Assembly: GCF_006088715.1 (NCBI RefSeq)
Contig: NZ_CP030771.1
Location: 2,852,001-2,916,000, forward strand
Source of the DNA: Streptomyces sp. YIM 121038
GTDB taxonomy: Bacteria; Actinomycetota; Actinomycetes; Streptomycetales; Streptomycetaceae
DNA: 64,000 bases
Reading direction: 5' to 3'
Shown here: positions 24,553 to 33,210 of the stretch, piece by piece
Numbering within the stretch: position 1 is the first letter of the stretch
Layout of the letters: every line of letters begins with the position of its first letter
The notes under the pieces: model-generated
Databases searched by the model: none
What the model was told of the DNA's origin: nothing
What the model saw: the letters and a program-made list of their open reading frames with translations, nothing else
Position numbers and translations under genes: made by a program

Positions 24553-25331
24553 GGCCTGTCCGAGCCCGCCGACTGTGCGGGCACTCTGAGCGCGGCGAGG
24601 ACCGGCAGGTGGTCCGTGGCCGCCCCGAGGTCCGCGTCGCGTACGCCGGGGTGGCCCAACGGCACGCCGCAGCCGAGGACTTGGACGCCCGGCGTGGCGA
24701 AGACCGCGTCGATGCGCTGGTGCGGGTCGGCCGGGGTCGAGGTCTGTTCGCCGCCCCAGGGGGCGGTGGCCCAGCAGTCCTGGAGGCCGTCGGCGAGCCT
24801 GCGGAACGTACGGCCGTCGGGGCGGTCGTTGAGGTCGCCGCCCGCCACCGCGTGCGGGACGCCCATCCCGGCGATCCGGTCGAGGAGCATGCCGCCCTGC
24901 GCGTACCGCTCCTCGTCCCGCAGGCTCAGATGACAGCTCAGGACGCCGAGCCGGGCGCCGCCGAAGCGGACGACGGCCGTCGCGAAGCCGCGCCGGTGCT
25001 GGCCCGGCGTCAGCGGGAGCAGGACGTCCTCGGTCCGCTCGACGGTGGCCCGCAGCGAGCAGAGCAGCGCGGGCCCCGCCGCGGTGCCGCCGCCGGAGAG
25101 CGTCACCAGGTCGCAGGCGCGGGCGAGCCGCGCGAGCTTCTTGCGCCAGCGGAAGAACCGGGGTGCCTCCTGCACGAGGACCAGGTCGGGCTCGCACGCG
25201 GAGATGACGCGGGCGAGCGCGTCGGTGTCGTCGCGCATCGAACGGATGTTGTAGCTGAGCACCCGGATGACGGCCGAACCGTCCGGCTCGGTGCGGGAGT
25301 TGGGCAGCGTACGCGTCGGGCTCGTGGGCAT
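24549..25331 (-). CDS. endonuclease/exonuclease/phosphatase family protein
   Basis: 260 aa metal-dependent hydrolase fold shared by DNase I, ExoIII and sphingomyelinase. Seen are VLSYNIRSM (catalytic Asn), LVLVQEAPRF (metal Glu), VLSCHLSL, AGGDLNDRP and ATDHLPVLA (Asp-His). No signal peptide is evident. ATG 25331 lies 7 nt after TATCTT on the minus strand, a leaderless geometry; the frame is open further upstream. The substrate (DNA, phospholipid or inositol phosphate) cannot be told. Confidence 0.85.
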   Translation of the reverse strand: MPTSPTRTLPNSRTEPDGSAVIRVLSYNIRSMRDDTDALARVISACEPDLVLVQEAPRFFRWRKKLARLARACDLVTLSGGGTAAGPALLCSLRATVERTEDVLLPLTPGQHRRGFATAVVRFGGARLGVLSCHLSLRDEERYAQGGMLLDRIAGMGVPHAVAGGDLNDRPDGRTFRRLADGLQDCWATAPWGGEQTSTPADPHQRIDAVFATPGVQVLGCGVPLGHPGVRDADLGAATDHLPVLAALRVPAQSAGSDRP

Positions 25332-25470
25332 GGCGATCAAGATACGGGAAACGCCGGGCGGGCCGGACGGCACCGGCTCACCCGGCGGACGTCCGGCCCG
25401 CCCGGCGTGTGCGGACGGGCGCGGGGCGCGGTCGGCAGCAGCCCCGGCTCCGCGCGGGGAGCCAGGGGCG

Positions 25471-26424
25471 TCACATCACCGGGTCGGGCTCCCTGGCGAG
25501 GTCCGCGGCGCCGACCAGGCCCGCCTTGTTGCCGAGCTGGGCGGCGATGACCTTGGCCTCGGGGCGCCACTGCGCGCCGACGAGCCAGCGCTTGAAGGAC
25601 TTGCGGATGGGTTCGAGCACCAGCTCGCCCTCGTCCGAGAGGCCGCCGCCGATGATGAAGGCCGACGGGTCGAAGAGGGAGGCCAGGTCGGCCAGGCCCG
25701 CGCCGACCCAGCGGGCCAGCTCGCGGTAGGAGTCCACGGCGACCAGGTCGCCCTGGCGGGCGGCCATGGAGATGTGCTTGCCCTCGATGCCGTCGGGGGT
25801 GCCGTCGCCGAGCGAGAGGAGGTACTCGGCGTTCTCCGGGGCGGCGTTGGCGCGCTGCTTGGCGTACCGCACGAGGGCGCGGCCGGAGGCGTACTGCTCC
25901 CAGCAGCCCTGGCTGCCGCAGCCGCACAGCAGGCCGTCCGGCACCATGCGGATGTGGCCGAACTCGGCGGCGACGCCGAAGTGGCCGCGGCGCAGCTTGT
26001 TGCCGATGATGATGCCGCCGCCGAGGCCGGTGCCGAGCGTGATGCAGATGGCGTTGCGGTGGCCCTTGCCGCCGCCGAACTTGTACTCGCCCCAGGCGGC
26101 CGCGTTGGCGTCGTTCTCGACCACCACCGGCAGGCCCACGCGCTCTTCGACCTTGTCCTTGAGCGGTTCCTGGCGCCAGTCGATGTTCGGCGCGAAGTAG
26201 ACCGTGGAGCGCTGGCGGTTGACGTATCCGGCGGCGCCGATGCCCACGCCGACGATCTCGTGCCCGGCTCGCGCGCCCTCCACGGCGGAGGCGATCGCGT
26301 CGACGATGGCCTCGGGGGTGCCCGGTGTGGGCACCTTGAACGTCGACAGGATGTGACCGTCCTCGTCGACCACTCCGGCCGCGATCTTCGTGCCGCCGAT
26401 GTCGACGCCGATGGTGAGTCCCAT
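25471..26424 (-). CDS. glkA: ROK-family glucokinase
   Basis: ATP-dependent phosphorylation of glucose. In Streptomyces GlkA is also needed for carbon catabolite repression. 317 aa, the size I recall for the S. coelicolor enzyme. Motifs are VDIGGTKIA at the start, VVENDANAAAWGE, TLGTGLGGG and the ROK zinc signature CGCGSQGCWEQYASG. ATG 26424 has GAGGG at proper distance; the frame runs further upstream but that is readthrough of the next gene's antisense-free frame. Last gene of a four-gene operon. Confidence 0.95.
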   Translation of the reverse strand: MGLTIGVDIGGTKIAAGVVDEDGHILSTFKVPTPGTPEAIVDAIASAVEGARAGHEIVGVGIGAAGYVNRQRSTVYFAPNIDWRQEPLKDKVEERVGLPVVVENDANAAAWGEYKFGGGKGHRNAICITLGTGLGGGIIIGNKLRRGHFGVAAEFGHIRMVPDGLLCGCGSQGCWEQYASGRALVRYAKQRANAAPENAEYLLSLGDGTPDGIEGKHISMAARQGDLVAVDSYRELARWVGAGLADLASLFDPSAFIIGGGLSDEGELVLEPIRKSFKRWLVGAQWRPEAKVIAAQLGNKAGLVGAADLAREPDPVM

Positions 26425-26476
26425 GTATCCCTCAGTTCGATCGAGCCCCGCTACGGCCCACCGTACCGGAGGGGGG

Positions 26477-27016
26477 TCAGTCCAGATCGATGTGTTCGCC
26501 GGGTCCGGGACCGTCTTCGGGACGCCCGGATCCGTCCGGGGCGGCCGGGCGGCCCGCCTCGTCGCGGGTCCAGCGGCCCTCCTGGGCCGTGACCGCGCTG
26601 CGGTAGGCGGCGAGCAGCTCGGAGCCCGCGGCGGCCAGGTGGTCGAAGACGTCGGGGTTGCGCTCGATGACGGGCTCGACGGCGGCCTTGGCCTGGCGGA
26701 CGACCTGCTGCACCGTCTCCTGCACGGCGCCCTGGGCGACCGCGCCGAGCAGCGGCGCCTGGAGGCCGGAGAGCTTCTCCGAGACGGCGTCGACGAGCTT
26801 GCGCAGCTCTTCGGCCGCGGAGCCGGGCGGCGGGCCGTACCGCGCGCGGCGGCGGGCCTTCTCCGCCGCGAGGTCCTCGGCGCACGCGGTCGCCCAGGCG
26901 TCGTCGTCCGGGGCCGCGGCGGCGTCCTCGCGGGGCTCGGGGCCCTCGGGGGCGGCGTCCCGCGGGCGCTCCGGCTCGGACGCGTCGTGCGCGTCACGCT
27001 CAGTGGCATCGCTCAT
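26477..27016 (-). CDS. DUF5304 family protein
   Basis: 179 aa actinobacterial conserved protein. The ends are acidic and Pro-rich. The middle (about 62-145) is helical and amphipathic: SAAEELRKLVDAVSEKLSG, VQETVQQVVRQAKAAVEPVIERNPDVFDHL, AGSELLAAYRSAVTAQE. No catalytic motif is seen. It sits 52 nt before glkA and 69 nt after the ArsA-like gene, so it is likely co-expressed with glucokinase. Function unknown. Confidence 0.75.
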   Translation of the reverse strand: MSDATERDAHDASEPERPRDAAPEGPEPREDAAAAPDDDAWATACAEDLAAEKARRRARYGPPPGSAAEELRKLVDAVSEKLSGLQAPLLGAVAQGAVQETVQQVVRQAKAAVEPVIERNPDVFDHLAAAGSELLAAYRSAVTAQEGRWTRDEAGRPAAPDGSGRPEDGPGPGEHIDLD

Positions 27017-27085
27017 GGCGGGCTGACTCCTGCGCAGGGCCGACGATTTCGTACTCTCGACGTTACCCGAATGGCGGTAAGGCGT

Positions 27086-28282
27086 TCACCGGGTCCGGGG
27101 CCACAGGTCCGGGTCGGGGGTGAAGCGGACGCGCAGGCAGCCGTCGCGCAGGCCCGCTCCGCTGACGGTGCAGCGGCGCAGCGCGGAGGGCAGCGAAACG
27201 ATCCGGCGGAACGGGCCCGCGGTCAGCACCAGTTCGTCGCCGCGCCGCACCAGGCCGAGGTCGTCGCGGACGGCGCCGGGCAGCGGGACGGTCCAGATCA
27301 GCAGGGACTCCTCGGCGAGCGCGTCGGTGACGGGCCAGTCCAGGGGCGCGGGCGCGGGGCCCGGGGCCGCCGGACCCAGCGCGGTGAGGTCGTCGAGGCC
27401 GCGCGGGTCCTGGCCGAGGTGCGGAACGCGGTGCGTGGGGTGGGCGGCGCCCCACTCCGCCCGGGCGGCGTCCCACTCCGCCAGGGCCTTGTGCTGCTGG
27501 GCGCGGAGCGCGGCGAGCCAGGGGCTGTCGCCGCCGTCGGGCAGCACGCGGTTGGCGACGAGGCCGTCCAGGCGCAGGCCGTGCAGGGCGAGGCCGAGCG
27601 CGGTGCGGGCCACGGCGTCGACGGCGGCGGGGCCCGGTTCGACGACCAGGCGCACGCTGGTGCCCGGGGCGTCGAGCAGGCTCCGCGCGGCGGCGAGCCG
27701 GTCGTCCCAGCGGGCCGCGTTCTCGTACAGGGACGCGGCGGGCACGGGGACGCCCGCGAGCCGGCCGAGGACGGGGCGCAGCGCGCGGGCCGCCTGCCGC
27801 TCCGGGGGAAGGAGGCGGCGCAGATAGCGGCGCAGCTGTTCGGGCAGGGCGAGCAGCGCGAGGGCGCGGGGCGCGGCGGGCAGGTCGACGACGAGGGTGT
27901 CGTACGGGCCGTGCGCCCCCCGGGCGGCGTCGCGCAGGGCGCGCAGCAGGGCCAGCTCCTCGGCTCCCGGCAGCGGGGTCAGCTCCTCGCCGTCGAGCCG
28001 GTCGGCGCCGAGCAGGTCGAGGGCGGCGCCCGCGTGGTCCTGGAGGGCGAGCAGGTCGTCGCGGAAGGAGTCGTCCGGGGCGGGCCGCAGCGCCGTCAGG
28101 CCGTCGGTGACGGCCCGGGGGCGGGGGCCCGTGGGGGTGCCCAGGGCCGTGCCGAGGGTGTCCTGGGGGTCGGCGGAGAGCACCAGGGTGCGGGTGCCCG
28201 CGCGGGCGGCGGCGAGGGCGGTGGCCGCCGCCAGGGTGGTCCGCCCGGCGCCGCCGGGGCCGGTGATGAGGAGGGTGCGCAT
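27086..28282 (-). CDS. ArsA/GET3-like ATPase with altered P-loop
   Basis: 398 aa. The N-terminus MRTLLITGPGGAGRTTLAAA matches the deviant Walker A of anion-transporting ATPases, and LVLSADPQDTLGTAL fits the switch region. However, both signature lysines of GKGGVGKTT are replaced (Pro9, Arg14), so ATP turnover may be impaired or different. The C-terminal part has a GVLGYLV-like regulatory beta domain shape (LLIWTVPLPGAVRDDLGLVRRGDELVL). Arsenite transport is unlikely from context. Operon with an SRPBCC protein, DUF5304 and glkA. Confidence 0.8.
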   Translation of the reverse strand: MRTLLITGPGGAGRTTLAAATALAAARAGTRTLVLSADPQDTLGTALGTPTGPRPRAVTDGLTALRPAPDDSFRDDLLALQDHAGAALDLLGADRLDGEELTPLPGAEELALLRALRDAARGAHGPYDTLVVDLPAAPRALALLALPEQLRRYLRRLLPPERQAARALRPVLGRLAGVPVPAASLYENAARWDDRLAAARSLLDAPGTSVRLVVEPGPAAVDAVARTALGLALHGLRLDGLVANRVLPDGGDSPWLAALRAQQHKALAEWDAARAEWGAAHPTHRVPHLGQDPRGLDDLTALGPAAPGPAPAPLDWPVTDALAEESLLIWTVPLPGAVRDDLGLVRRGDELVLTAGPFRRIVSLPSALRRCTVSGAGLRDGCLRVRFTPDPDLWPRTR

Positions 28283-28386
28283 GGGTCTGTACGGGGCCTA
28301 ACTGTCCGGTTGCTCGGCGCCTGGGCTGTGCCCACCCGTCCCGTCCCGCGGGACGATGGCCCGCGGCCGGGACCAGCAGAGCCGGA

Positions 28387-28821
28387 CTACTTCGTCTCCA
28401 CGCGCTGCTTCAGGCCCGCCAGGGCGCGGTCGATGATGACCTTCTCCGCCTTGCGCTTGATCATCCCGAGCATGGGGATCTTGACGTCGACGGTGAGCCG
28501 GTAGGTCACCTCGGTGCCGGTGCCCGCGGCCTTGAGGAGGTAGGAGCCCTCCAGGGAGCGCAGCATCTGGGACTTGACGAGGGTCCAGGAGACCTCGTGC
28601 TCGCCGGTCCAGGTGTAGGCGAGCGTCTGGTCGTCCTTGATCGCGCCCGCGTCCATGACGAGGCGGACCTGCTCGGCGCGGCCCGCGCCGTCCGTCGCCA
28701 GGACCTCGGCCTGCTTGACCTCTCCGGTCCATTCCGGATAGCGGGCGAAGTCGGCGATCACGCCCATGACGTCGGCCGGTGCCGCCTCGATCGTGATGCT
28801 CGAGCTGGTGTGTTCCGCCAT
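28387..28821 (-). CDS. SRPBCC (polyketide cyclase/dehydrase-like) protein
   Basis: 144 aa single START-like domain. It starts SITIEAAPADVMGVIADFARYPEWTGEVK and ends with the long helix KAEKVIIDRALAGLKQRVE that lids the cavity in this fold. It probably binds a hydrophobic small molecule or lipid. First gene of the operon with the ArsA-like ATPase, DUF5304 and glkA; the gap to the next gene is 104 nt and holds a GTCCCGCGGGAC palindrome. Ligand unknown. Confidence 0.82.
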   Translation of the reverse strand: MAEHTSSSITIEAAPADVMGVIADFARYPEWTGEVKQAEVLATDGAGRAEQVRLVMDAGAIKDDQTLAYTWTGEHEVSWTLVKSQMLRSLEGSYLLKAAGTGTEVTYRLTVDVKIPMLGMIKRKAEKVIIDRALAGLKQRVETK

Positions 28822-28903
28822 CGCCGTGGCTCCTCCAGATGCGGTCCGGTACGGGGTGGTGTGTCTGCCGCGTGAAGGCTACCCCGGGCGCCGCGCGCGC
28901 TGG

Positions 28904-29674
28904 TCACCACTCCAGGGCCCAGGGCCGTCCGGCACTCGCGAAGTGTCCGACGTTCACGCACTCCGTCGACCCGATCCGCATCCTCCGGACGAGCGGCTGG
29001 TGGACGTGGCCGAAGAGGGAGTAGCGCGGCCGGGTCCTGCGGATGGCGGCGAGCAGGGCGCGGCTGCCGCGCTCGAAGCGGCGGGCCACGGTGTCGTAGA
29101 CGAGCTCGGGGACCTCCGGCGGGATGTGCGTGCAGAGCACGTCCACCTCGCCGACGGCCTCGATCTTGGCGGCGTACTCCTCGTCGCTGATCTCGTACGG
29201 GGTGCGCATGGGGGTGCGCAGGCCGCCGCCGACGAAGCCGAAGACGCGGCCGCCGATCTCCACCCGCTCGCCGTCGAGGACGGTGGTGCCGGGCCCGGCG
29301 TATTCAGGCCAGAGACGCGGGATGTCGACATTGCCGTACGTGGCGTACGTCGGGGCGGGAAAGGCCGCGAAGAGTTCCGCGTACTGCTTGCGGACGGCGC
29401 TCTCCACGGCGGGGCCCCGGTCGATGCCCGCCCACAGGGACGCGCCGAACACGCGGGCCTCCTCGAAGCGGCGCGCGGTGCGCAGCTCGACCAGGCGGGT
29501 GGCGTTCTCCTTGCCGAACAGGTCGGGGAAGATGCCGCGCGCGTGATCCGCGTAGTCGAGGAAGAGCACGAGATCGCCCAGGCAGACCACGGCGTCGGCG
29601 CCGTCGCCCGCGCGGGCCAGATCCTTGGCGTTGCCGTGCACGTCACTGACCACATGGACCCGGAAACCTGGCAT
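28904..29674 (-). CDS. metallophosphoesterase
   Basis: 256 aa calcineurin-like phosphoesterase. The dimetal motifs are in order: VVSDVHGNAKDL (D-x-H), VVCLGDLVLF (GDxxx), ATYGNVDIPR (GNxD in place of the usual GNHD), CTHIPPE and LFGHVHQP (GHxH). ATG 29674 lies 7 nt after TAGGGT, suggesting a leaderless message. Divergent from the acyl-CoA ligase gene. Substrate unknown. Confidence 0.85.
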   Translation of the reverse strand: MPGFRVHVVSDVHGNAKDLARAGDGADAVVCLGDLVLFLDYADHARGIFPDLFGKENATRLVELRTARRFEEARVFGASLWAGIDRGPAVESAVRKQYAELFAAFPAPTYATYGNVDIPRLWPEYAGPGTTVLDGERVEIGGRVFGFVGGGLRTPMRTPYEISDEEYAAKIEAVGEVDVLCTHIPPEVPELVYDTVARRFERGSRALLAAIRRTRPRYSLFGHVHQPLVRRMRIGSTECVNVGHFASAGRPWALEW

Positions 29675-30006
29675 GCCGGTCACCCTAAGCCGCCCGGTGC
29701 GGGGCGGGACAGGGCGGGGTGAGGGGGCCGGGCGCGGCGGGGGACCTGCGGTTACTTCCGAGTCAGGAAGTGCGTGGCGTACTGTGCGGTTCAGACCACA
29801 ACGTCGTGTGACGCACGGAACATCTGGCCCGGCCCCCCTACCGAACCAGCCATACCGGTGGGTAACGTCCGGGCAGTCCAGTAGCGCTCGGCACCTCGAC
29901 GAACCCCCCGTAAGCCCCCCTTCGGCTGAGCGCCTGCCCGACCTTGGACCGCACCGTCGCATCGCACAACGTCGTGGCGTCGGCGCCCTATGTAGGAGCA
30001 GCAGTC
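29675..30006. other. 332-bp divergent intergenic region with a 12-bp direct repeat
   Basis: No gene seen. It holds the promoters of the phosphoesterase (minus) and acyl-CoA ligase (plus). CACAACGTCGTG occurs twice in direct orientation, at 29797-29808 and 29965-29976. Each copy is close to a palindrome, so they may be sites for one regulator of the ligase. TAGGAG near 29993 is the ligase ribosome site. Confidence 0.5.
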
Positions 30007-31803
30007 TTGCGCGAGTTCAGCCTTCCGGCCCTGTACGAGGTCCCCGCGGACGGCAATCTGACCGACATCGTCCGCCGCAACGCCGCGCAGCATCCGGATG
30101 TCGCCGTCATCGGCCGCAAGGTGAACGGACGTTGGGAGGACGTCTCGGCGACGGCCTTCCTCGCCGAGGTGCGGGCCGCCGCCAAAGGGCTGATCGCGGC
30201 GGGCGTCGGGCCGGGCGACCGGGTGGGTCTGATGTCCCGTACGCGCTACGAGTGGACGCTGTTCGACTTCGCGATCTGGAGCGCGGGCGCGGTCACCGTG
30301 CCGGTGTACGAGACCAGCTCGGCCGAGCAGATCCAGTGGATCCTCGGCGACTCGGGCGCCGTGGCCTGCGTCGTCGAGTCGGACGCGCACGCGGCGGCCG
30401 TGGAGTCGGTGCGCGACCGGCTCCCGGCCCTGGCGCACGTGTGGCAGATCGACCGGGACGCCGTGGCGGAGCTGAACCGGACGGGCGCGGAGGTCTCCGA
30501 CGCGGCCGTGGACGAGCGCAGCGCGGTCGCGGGCGCCGACGACCCGGCGACCATCGTCTACACCTCGGGCACCACGGGCCGCCCCAAGGGCTGCGTCCTC
30601 ACCCACCGCAGCTTCTTCGCGGAGTGCGGCAACGTGGTGGAGCGGCTCAACCCGCTGTTCCGCACGGGCGAGTGTTCGGTGCTCCTGTTCCTGCCCGTCG
30701 CGCACGTCTTCGGCCGTCTGGTGGAGGTCGCCGCGCTGATGGCCCCCATCAAGCTGGGCCACGCCCCCGACATCAAGCACCTCACGGACGAACTGGCCGC
30801 GTTCCGGCCGACGTTGATCCTCGGGGTGCCGCGCGTCTTCGAGAAGGTCTACAACGGGGCGCGCGCCAAGGCCCAGGCCGACGGCAAGCTCAAGATCTTC
30901 GACAAGGCCGCGGACACGGCGATCGCCTACAGCCGCGCGCTCGACGCCCCGGGCGGCCCCTCGCTCGGCCTGCGGCTGAAGCACAAGCTCTTCGACAAGC
31001 TCGTCTTCAGCAAGCTGCGGGCCGTCCTCGGCGGGCGCGGCGAGTACGCCATCTCCGGCGGCGCCCCGCTCGGCGAGCGCCTCGGCCACTTCTTCCGCGG
31101 CATCGGCTTCACCGTTCTGGAGGGCTACGGCCTCACCGAGTCCTGCGCGGCCACCGCCTTCAACCCCTGGGACCGGCAGAAGATCGGTACGGTCGGGCAG
31201 CCGCTGCCCGGCTCGGTCGTCCGCATCGCCGACGACGGCGAGGTGCTGCTGCACGGCGAGCACCTGTTCAAGGAGTACTGGAACAACGAGGGTGCCACCG
31301 AGGAGGCCCTCGCGGACGGGTGGTTCCACACCGGGGACATCGGCACGCTCGACGAGGACGGGTATCTGCGGATCACCGGCCGCAAGAAGGAGATCATCGT
31401 GACGGCGGGCGGCAAGAACGTCGCGCCCGCCGTCATCGAGGACCGCATCCGCGCGCACGCGCTCGTCGCCGAGTGCATGGTCGTCGGGGACGGGCGGCCG
31501 TTCGTGGCCGCGCTCGTCACGCTCGACGAGGAGTTCCTCGGCCGGTGGGCCCAGGAGAACGGGAAGCCCGCCGGGGCCACGGCGGCCTCGCTGCGGGAGG
31601 ATCCCGAGCTGCTCGCCGCGGTCCAGCGGGCCGTGGACGACGGCAACGCGGCGGTCTCCAAGGCGGAGTCGGTGCGCAAGTTCCGGGTCCTGTCCGCGCA
31701 GTTCACGGAGGACTCCGGGCACCTCACGCCGTCCCTGAAGCTGAAGCGCAACGTGGTGGCGAAGGACTACGCCGACGAGATCGAGGCGCTGTACCGGGGG
31801 TAG
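30007..31803 (+). CDS. long-chain fatty acid-CoA ligase
   Basis: 598 aa AMP-forming enzyme. The adenylation motifs are TIVYTSGTTGRPKG, a YGLTESCA acid-rich loop, GWFHTGDIG and the hinge/Lys region GRKKEIIVTAGGKNVAP. It belongs to the FadD15-like, bacterial long-chain ligase group, and loads fatty acids for beta-oxidation or lipid synthesis. The frame is open from 29944, but TTG 30007 with TAGGAG 9 nt upstream gives the expected start LREFSLPALYEVP. A long palindrome follows the stop. Confidence 0.9.
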   Translation: MREFSLPALYEVPADGNLTDIVRRNAAQHPDVAVIGRKVNGRWEDVSATAFLAEVRAAAKGLIAAGVGPGDRVGLMSRTRYEWTLFDFAIWSAGAVTVPVYETSSAEQIQWILGDSGAVACVVESDAHAAAVESVRDRLPALAHVWQIDRDAVAELNRTGAEVSDAAVDERSAVAGADDPATIVYTSGTTGRPKGCVLTHRSFFAECGNVVERLNPLFRTGECSVLLFLPVAHVFGRLVEVAALMAPIKLGHAPDIKHLTDELAAFRPTLILGVPRVFEKVYNGARAKAQADGKLKIFDKAADTAIAYSRALDAPGGPSLGLRLKHKLFDKLVFSKLRAVLGGRGEYAISGGAPLGERLGHFFRGIGFTVLEGYGLTESCAATAFNPWDRQKIGTVGQPLPGSVVRIADDGEVLLHGEHLFKEYWNNEGATEEALADGWFHTGDIGTLDEDGYLRITGRKKEIIVTAGGKNVAPAVIEDRIRAHALVAECMVVGDGRPFVAALVTLDEEFLGRWAQENGKPAGATAASLREDPELLAAVQRAVDDGNAAVSKAESVRKFRVLSAQFTEDSGHLTPSLKLKRNVVAKDYADEIEALYRG

Positions 31804-31830
31804 CCCGCGCGGGTTCATCGGCGCTTCGCG

Positions 31831-31912
31831 CCTCGTCCTCAAGCGCCGGACGGGCTGAACGTCTCCGGCTCGGGCCGTGACCATCCAGCCCGTCCGGCGT
31901 TTGAGGACGAGG
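31831..31912. repeat. 27-bp-arm inverted repeat, bidirectional terminator
   Basis: The left arm 31831-31857 and right arm 31886-31912 are complementary at 26 of 27 positions (core CGCCGGACGGGCTG). It lies between the convergent acyl-CoA ligase and glycosyltransferase genes. The left arm and the preceding GCGCTTCGCG match copies near 9133-9171 and 60645-60685. Confidence 0.75.
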
Positions 31913-31940
31913 CCGCAGGCCGATCAAGGCGAAGCCAGGG

Positions 31941-33083
31941 CTACAGCAGGTCCCGCAGCCGCTCCGCCAGGAGGTCCCAGCGCCAGCGCTCCTCGACCCA
32001 GGCGCGGCCCCGCTCCCCCATCCGCCGGCGCAGCTCCGCGTCGCCGAGCAGGGGCAGGATCCGCTCGGCCGCGGCCTCGGGGGACCCGCCCCTGACGACC
32101 CAGCCGGTCTCCCCGTCGAGGACGGCGTCCGGTGCCCCGCCGGAGTCCCCGGCGACGACCGGCAGGCCCGTGGCGGAGGCCTCCAGATAGACGATGCCGA
32201 GGCCCTCGACGTCGAGCCCGCCGCGGCGGGTACGGCAGGGCATGGCGAAGACGTCCCCGGCGCCGTAGTGCGCGGGCAGCTCGGCCCACGGCACGGCCCC
32301 GGTGAACACCACGGAGTCCGCGACCCGCGTCTCGGCGGCGAGCTTGCGCAGCTCCTTCTCGTACGGCCCGCCGCCCACGATCAGCAGCACCGCGTCGGGC
32401 TCGGCGGCGAGGATCCGGGGCATGGCGAGGATCAGGGTGTCCTGCCCCTTGCGGGGGACGAGCCGGGACACGCAGACCACGACGGGGCGGTCGGTGAGGC
32501 CGAGGCGCGCCCGCACCGCGGCGCCGCCCGAGCCGGGGTGGAAGGTCTTCTCGTCGACGCCGGGCGGCAGTTGGACCATGCGCGCGGCCGCGGCGGGCGT
32601 CAGCGCGGCGGCGATGCGCGAGCGCGTGTACTCGCCCAGGTAGGTGAGGGTGTCCGTGGACTCGCCGATGCGGCGCAGGAGCTGACGGGACGCGGGCAGC
32701 CGGGCCCAGCCCGCCTCGTGCCCGTGCGTGGTCGCGACCAGGCGCCGGGCCCCCGCCTTGCGCAGGGCGGGCGCCATCAGGCCGAGCGGTGCCGCCGCGC
32801 CGAACCACACCGACGTACAGCCGTGTTCGCGCAGCAGCGAGACGGCGCGCTGCGTGACGCGGGGCGTGGGCAGCAGCATCGTCGTCCGGTCGCGGACGAC
32901 CGTGAAGGGCTGCTCGGCGTCGAAGGCGGCGGTGGCCTCGGCGCCCTCGCGGCCGCGCTTCCAGGTGGAGGCGTAGACGACTAGCTCGGCCGGGTCGAGC
33001 CGCAGCGCCATGTTGTGCAGGAACGCCTGGATGCCACCGGGCCTGGGCGGGAAGTCGTTCGTGACGATCAGGGTCTTGTGCAT
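31941..33083 (-). CDS. pimB: GT4 mannosyltransferase, PimB-like
   Basis: 380 aa retaining glycosyltransferase with two Rossmann domains. It shows TNDFPPRPGGIQAF (acceptor loop), VCVSRLVPRKGQDTL (nucleotide region), VIVGGGPYEKEL-like IVGGGPYEKEL and the donor EX7E region EGLGIVYLEASATGLPVV. It resembles the actinobacterial enzyme that adds the second mannose to phosphatidylinositol mannoside with GDP-mannose. Acts at the inner face of the membrane. ATG 33083 lies 8 nt after TACTGT on the minus strand. Substrate assignment is by resemblance. Confidence 0.82.
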   Translation of the reverse strand: MHKTLIVTNDFPPRPGGIQAFLHNMALRLDPAELVVYASTWKRGREGAEATAAFDAEQPFTVVRDRTTMLLPTPRVTQRAVSLLREHGCTSVWFGAAAPLGLMAPALRKAGARRLVATTHGHEAGWARLPASRQLLRRIGESTDTLTYLGEYTRSRIAAALTPAAAARMVQLPPGVDEKTFHPGSGGAAVRARLGLTDRPVVVCVSRLVPRKGQDTLILAMPRILAAEPDAVLLIVGGGPYEKELRKLAAETRVADSVVFTGAVPWAELPAHYGAGDVFAMPCRTRRGGLDVEGLGIVYLEASATGLPVVAGDSGGAPDAVLDGETGWVVRGGSPEAAAERILPLLGDAELRRRMGERGRAWVEERWRWDLLAERLRDLL

Positions 33084-33210
33084 CGCGGCTGACAGTACCG
33101 GCCGGGCGCCCCCGCGCGTCGCACGGCCCCGCCTCACACGACCCCGCCCCCGGTCCGGGCATCATGACCGACGAATAGGAATGAAGTACTGGAAAACGGG
33201 CGAGGTGCGC

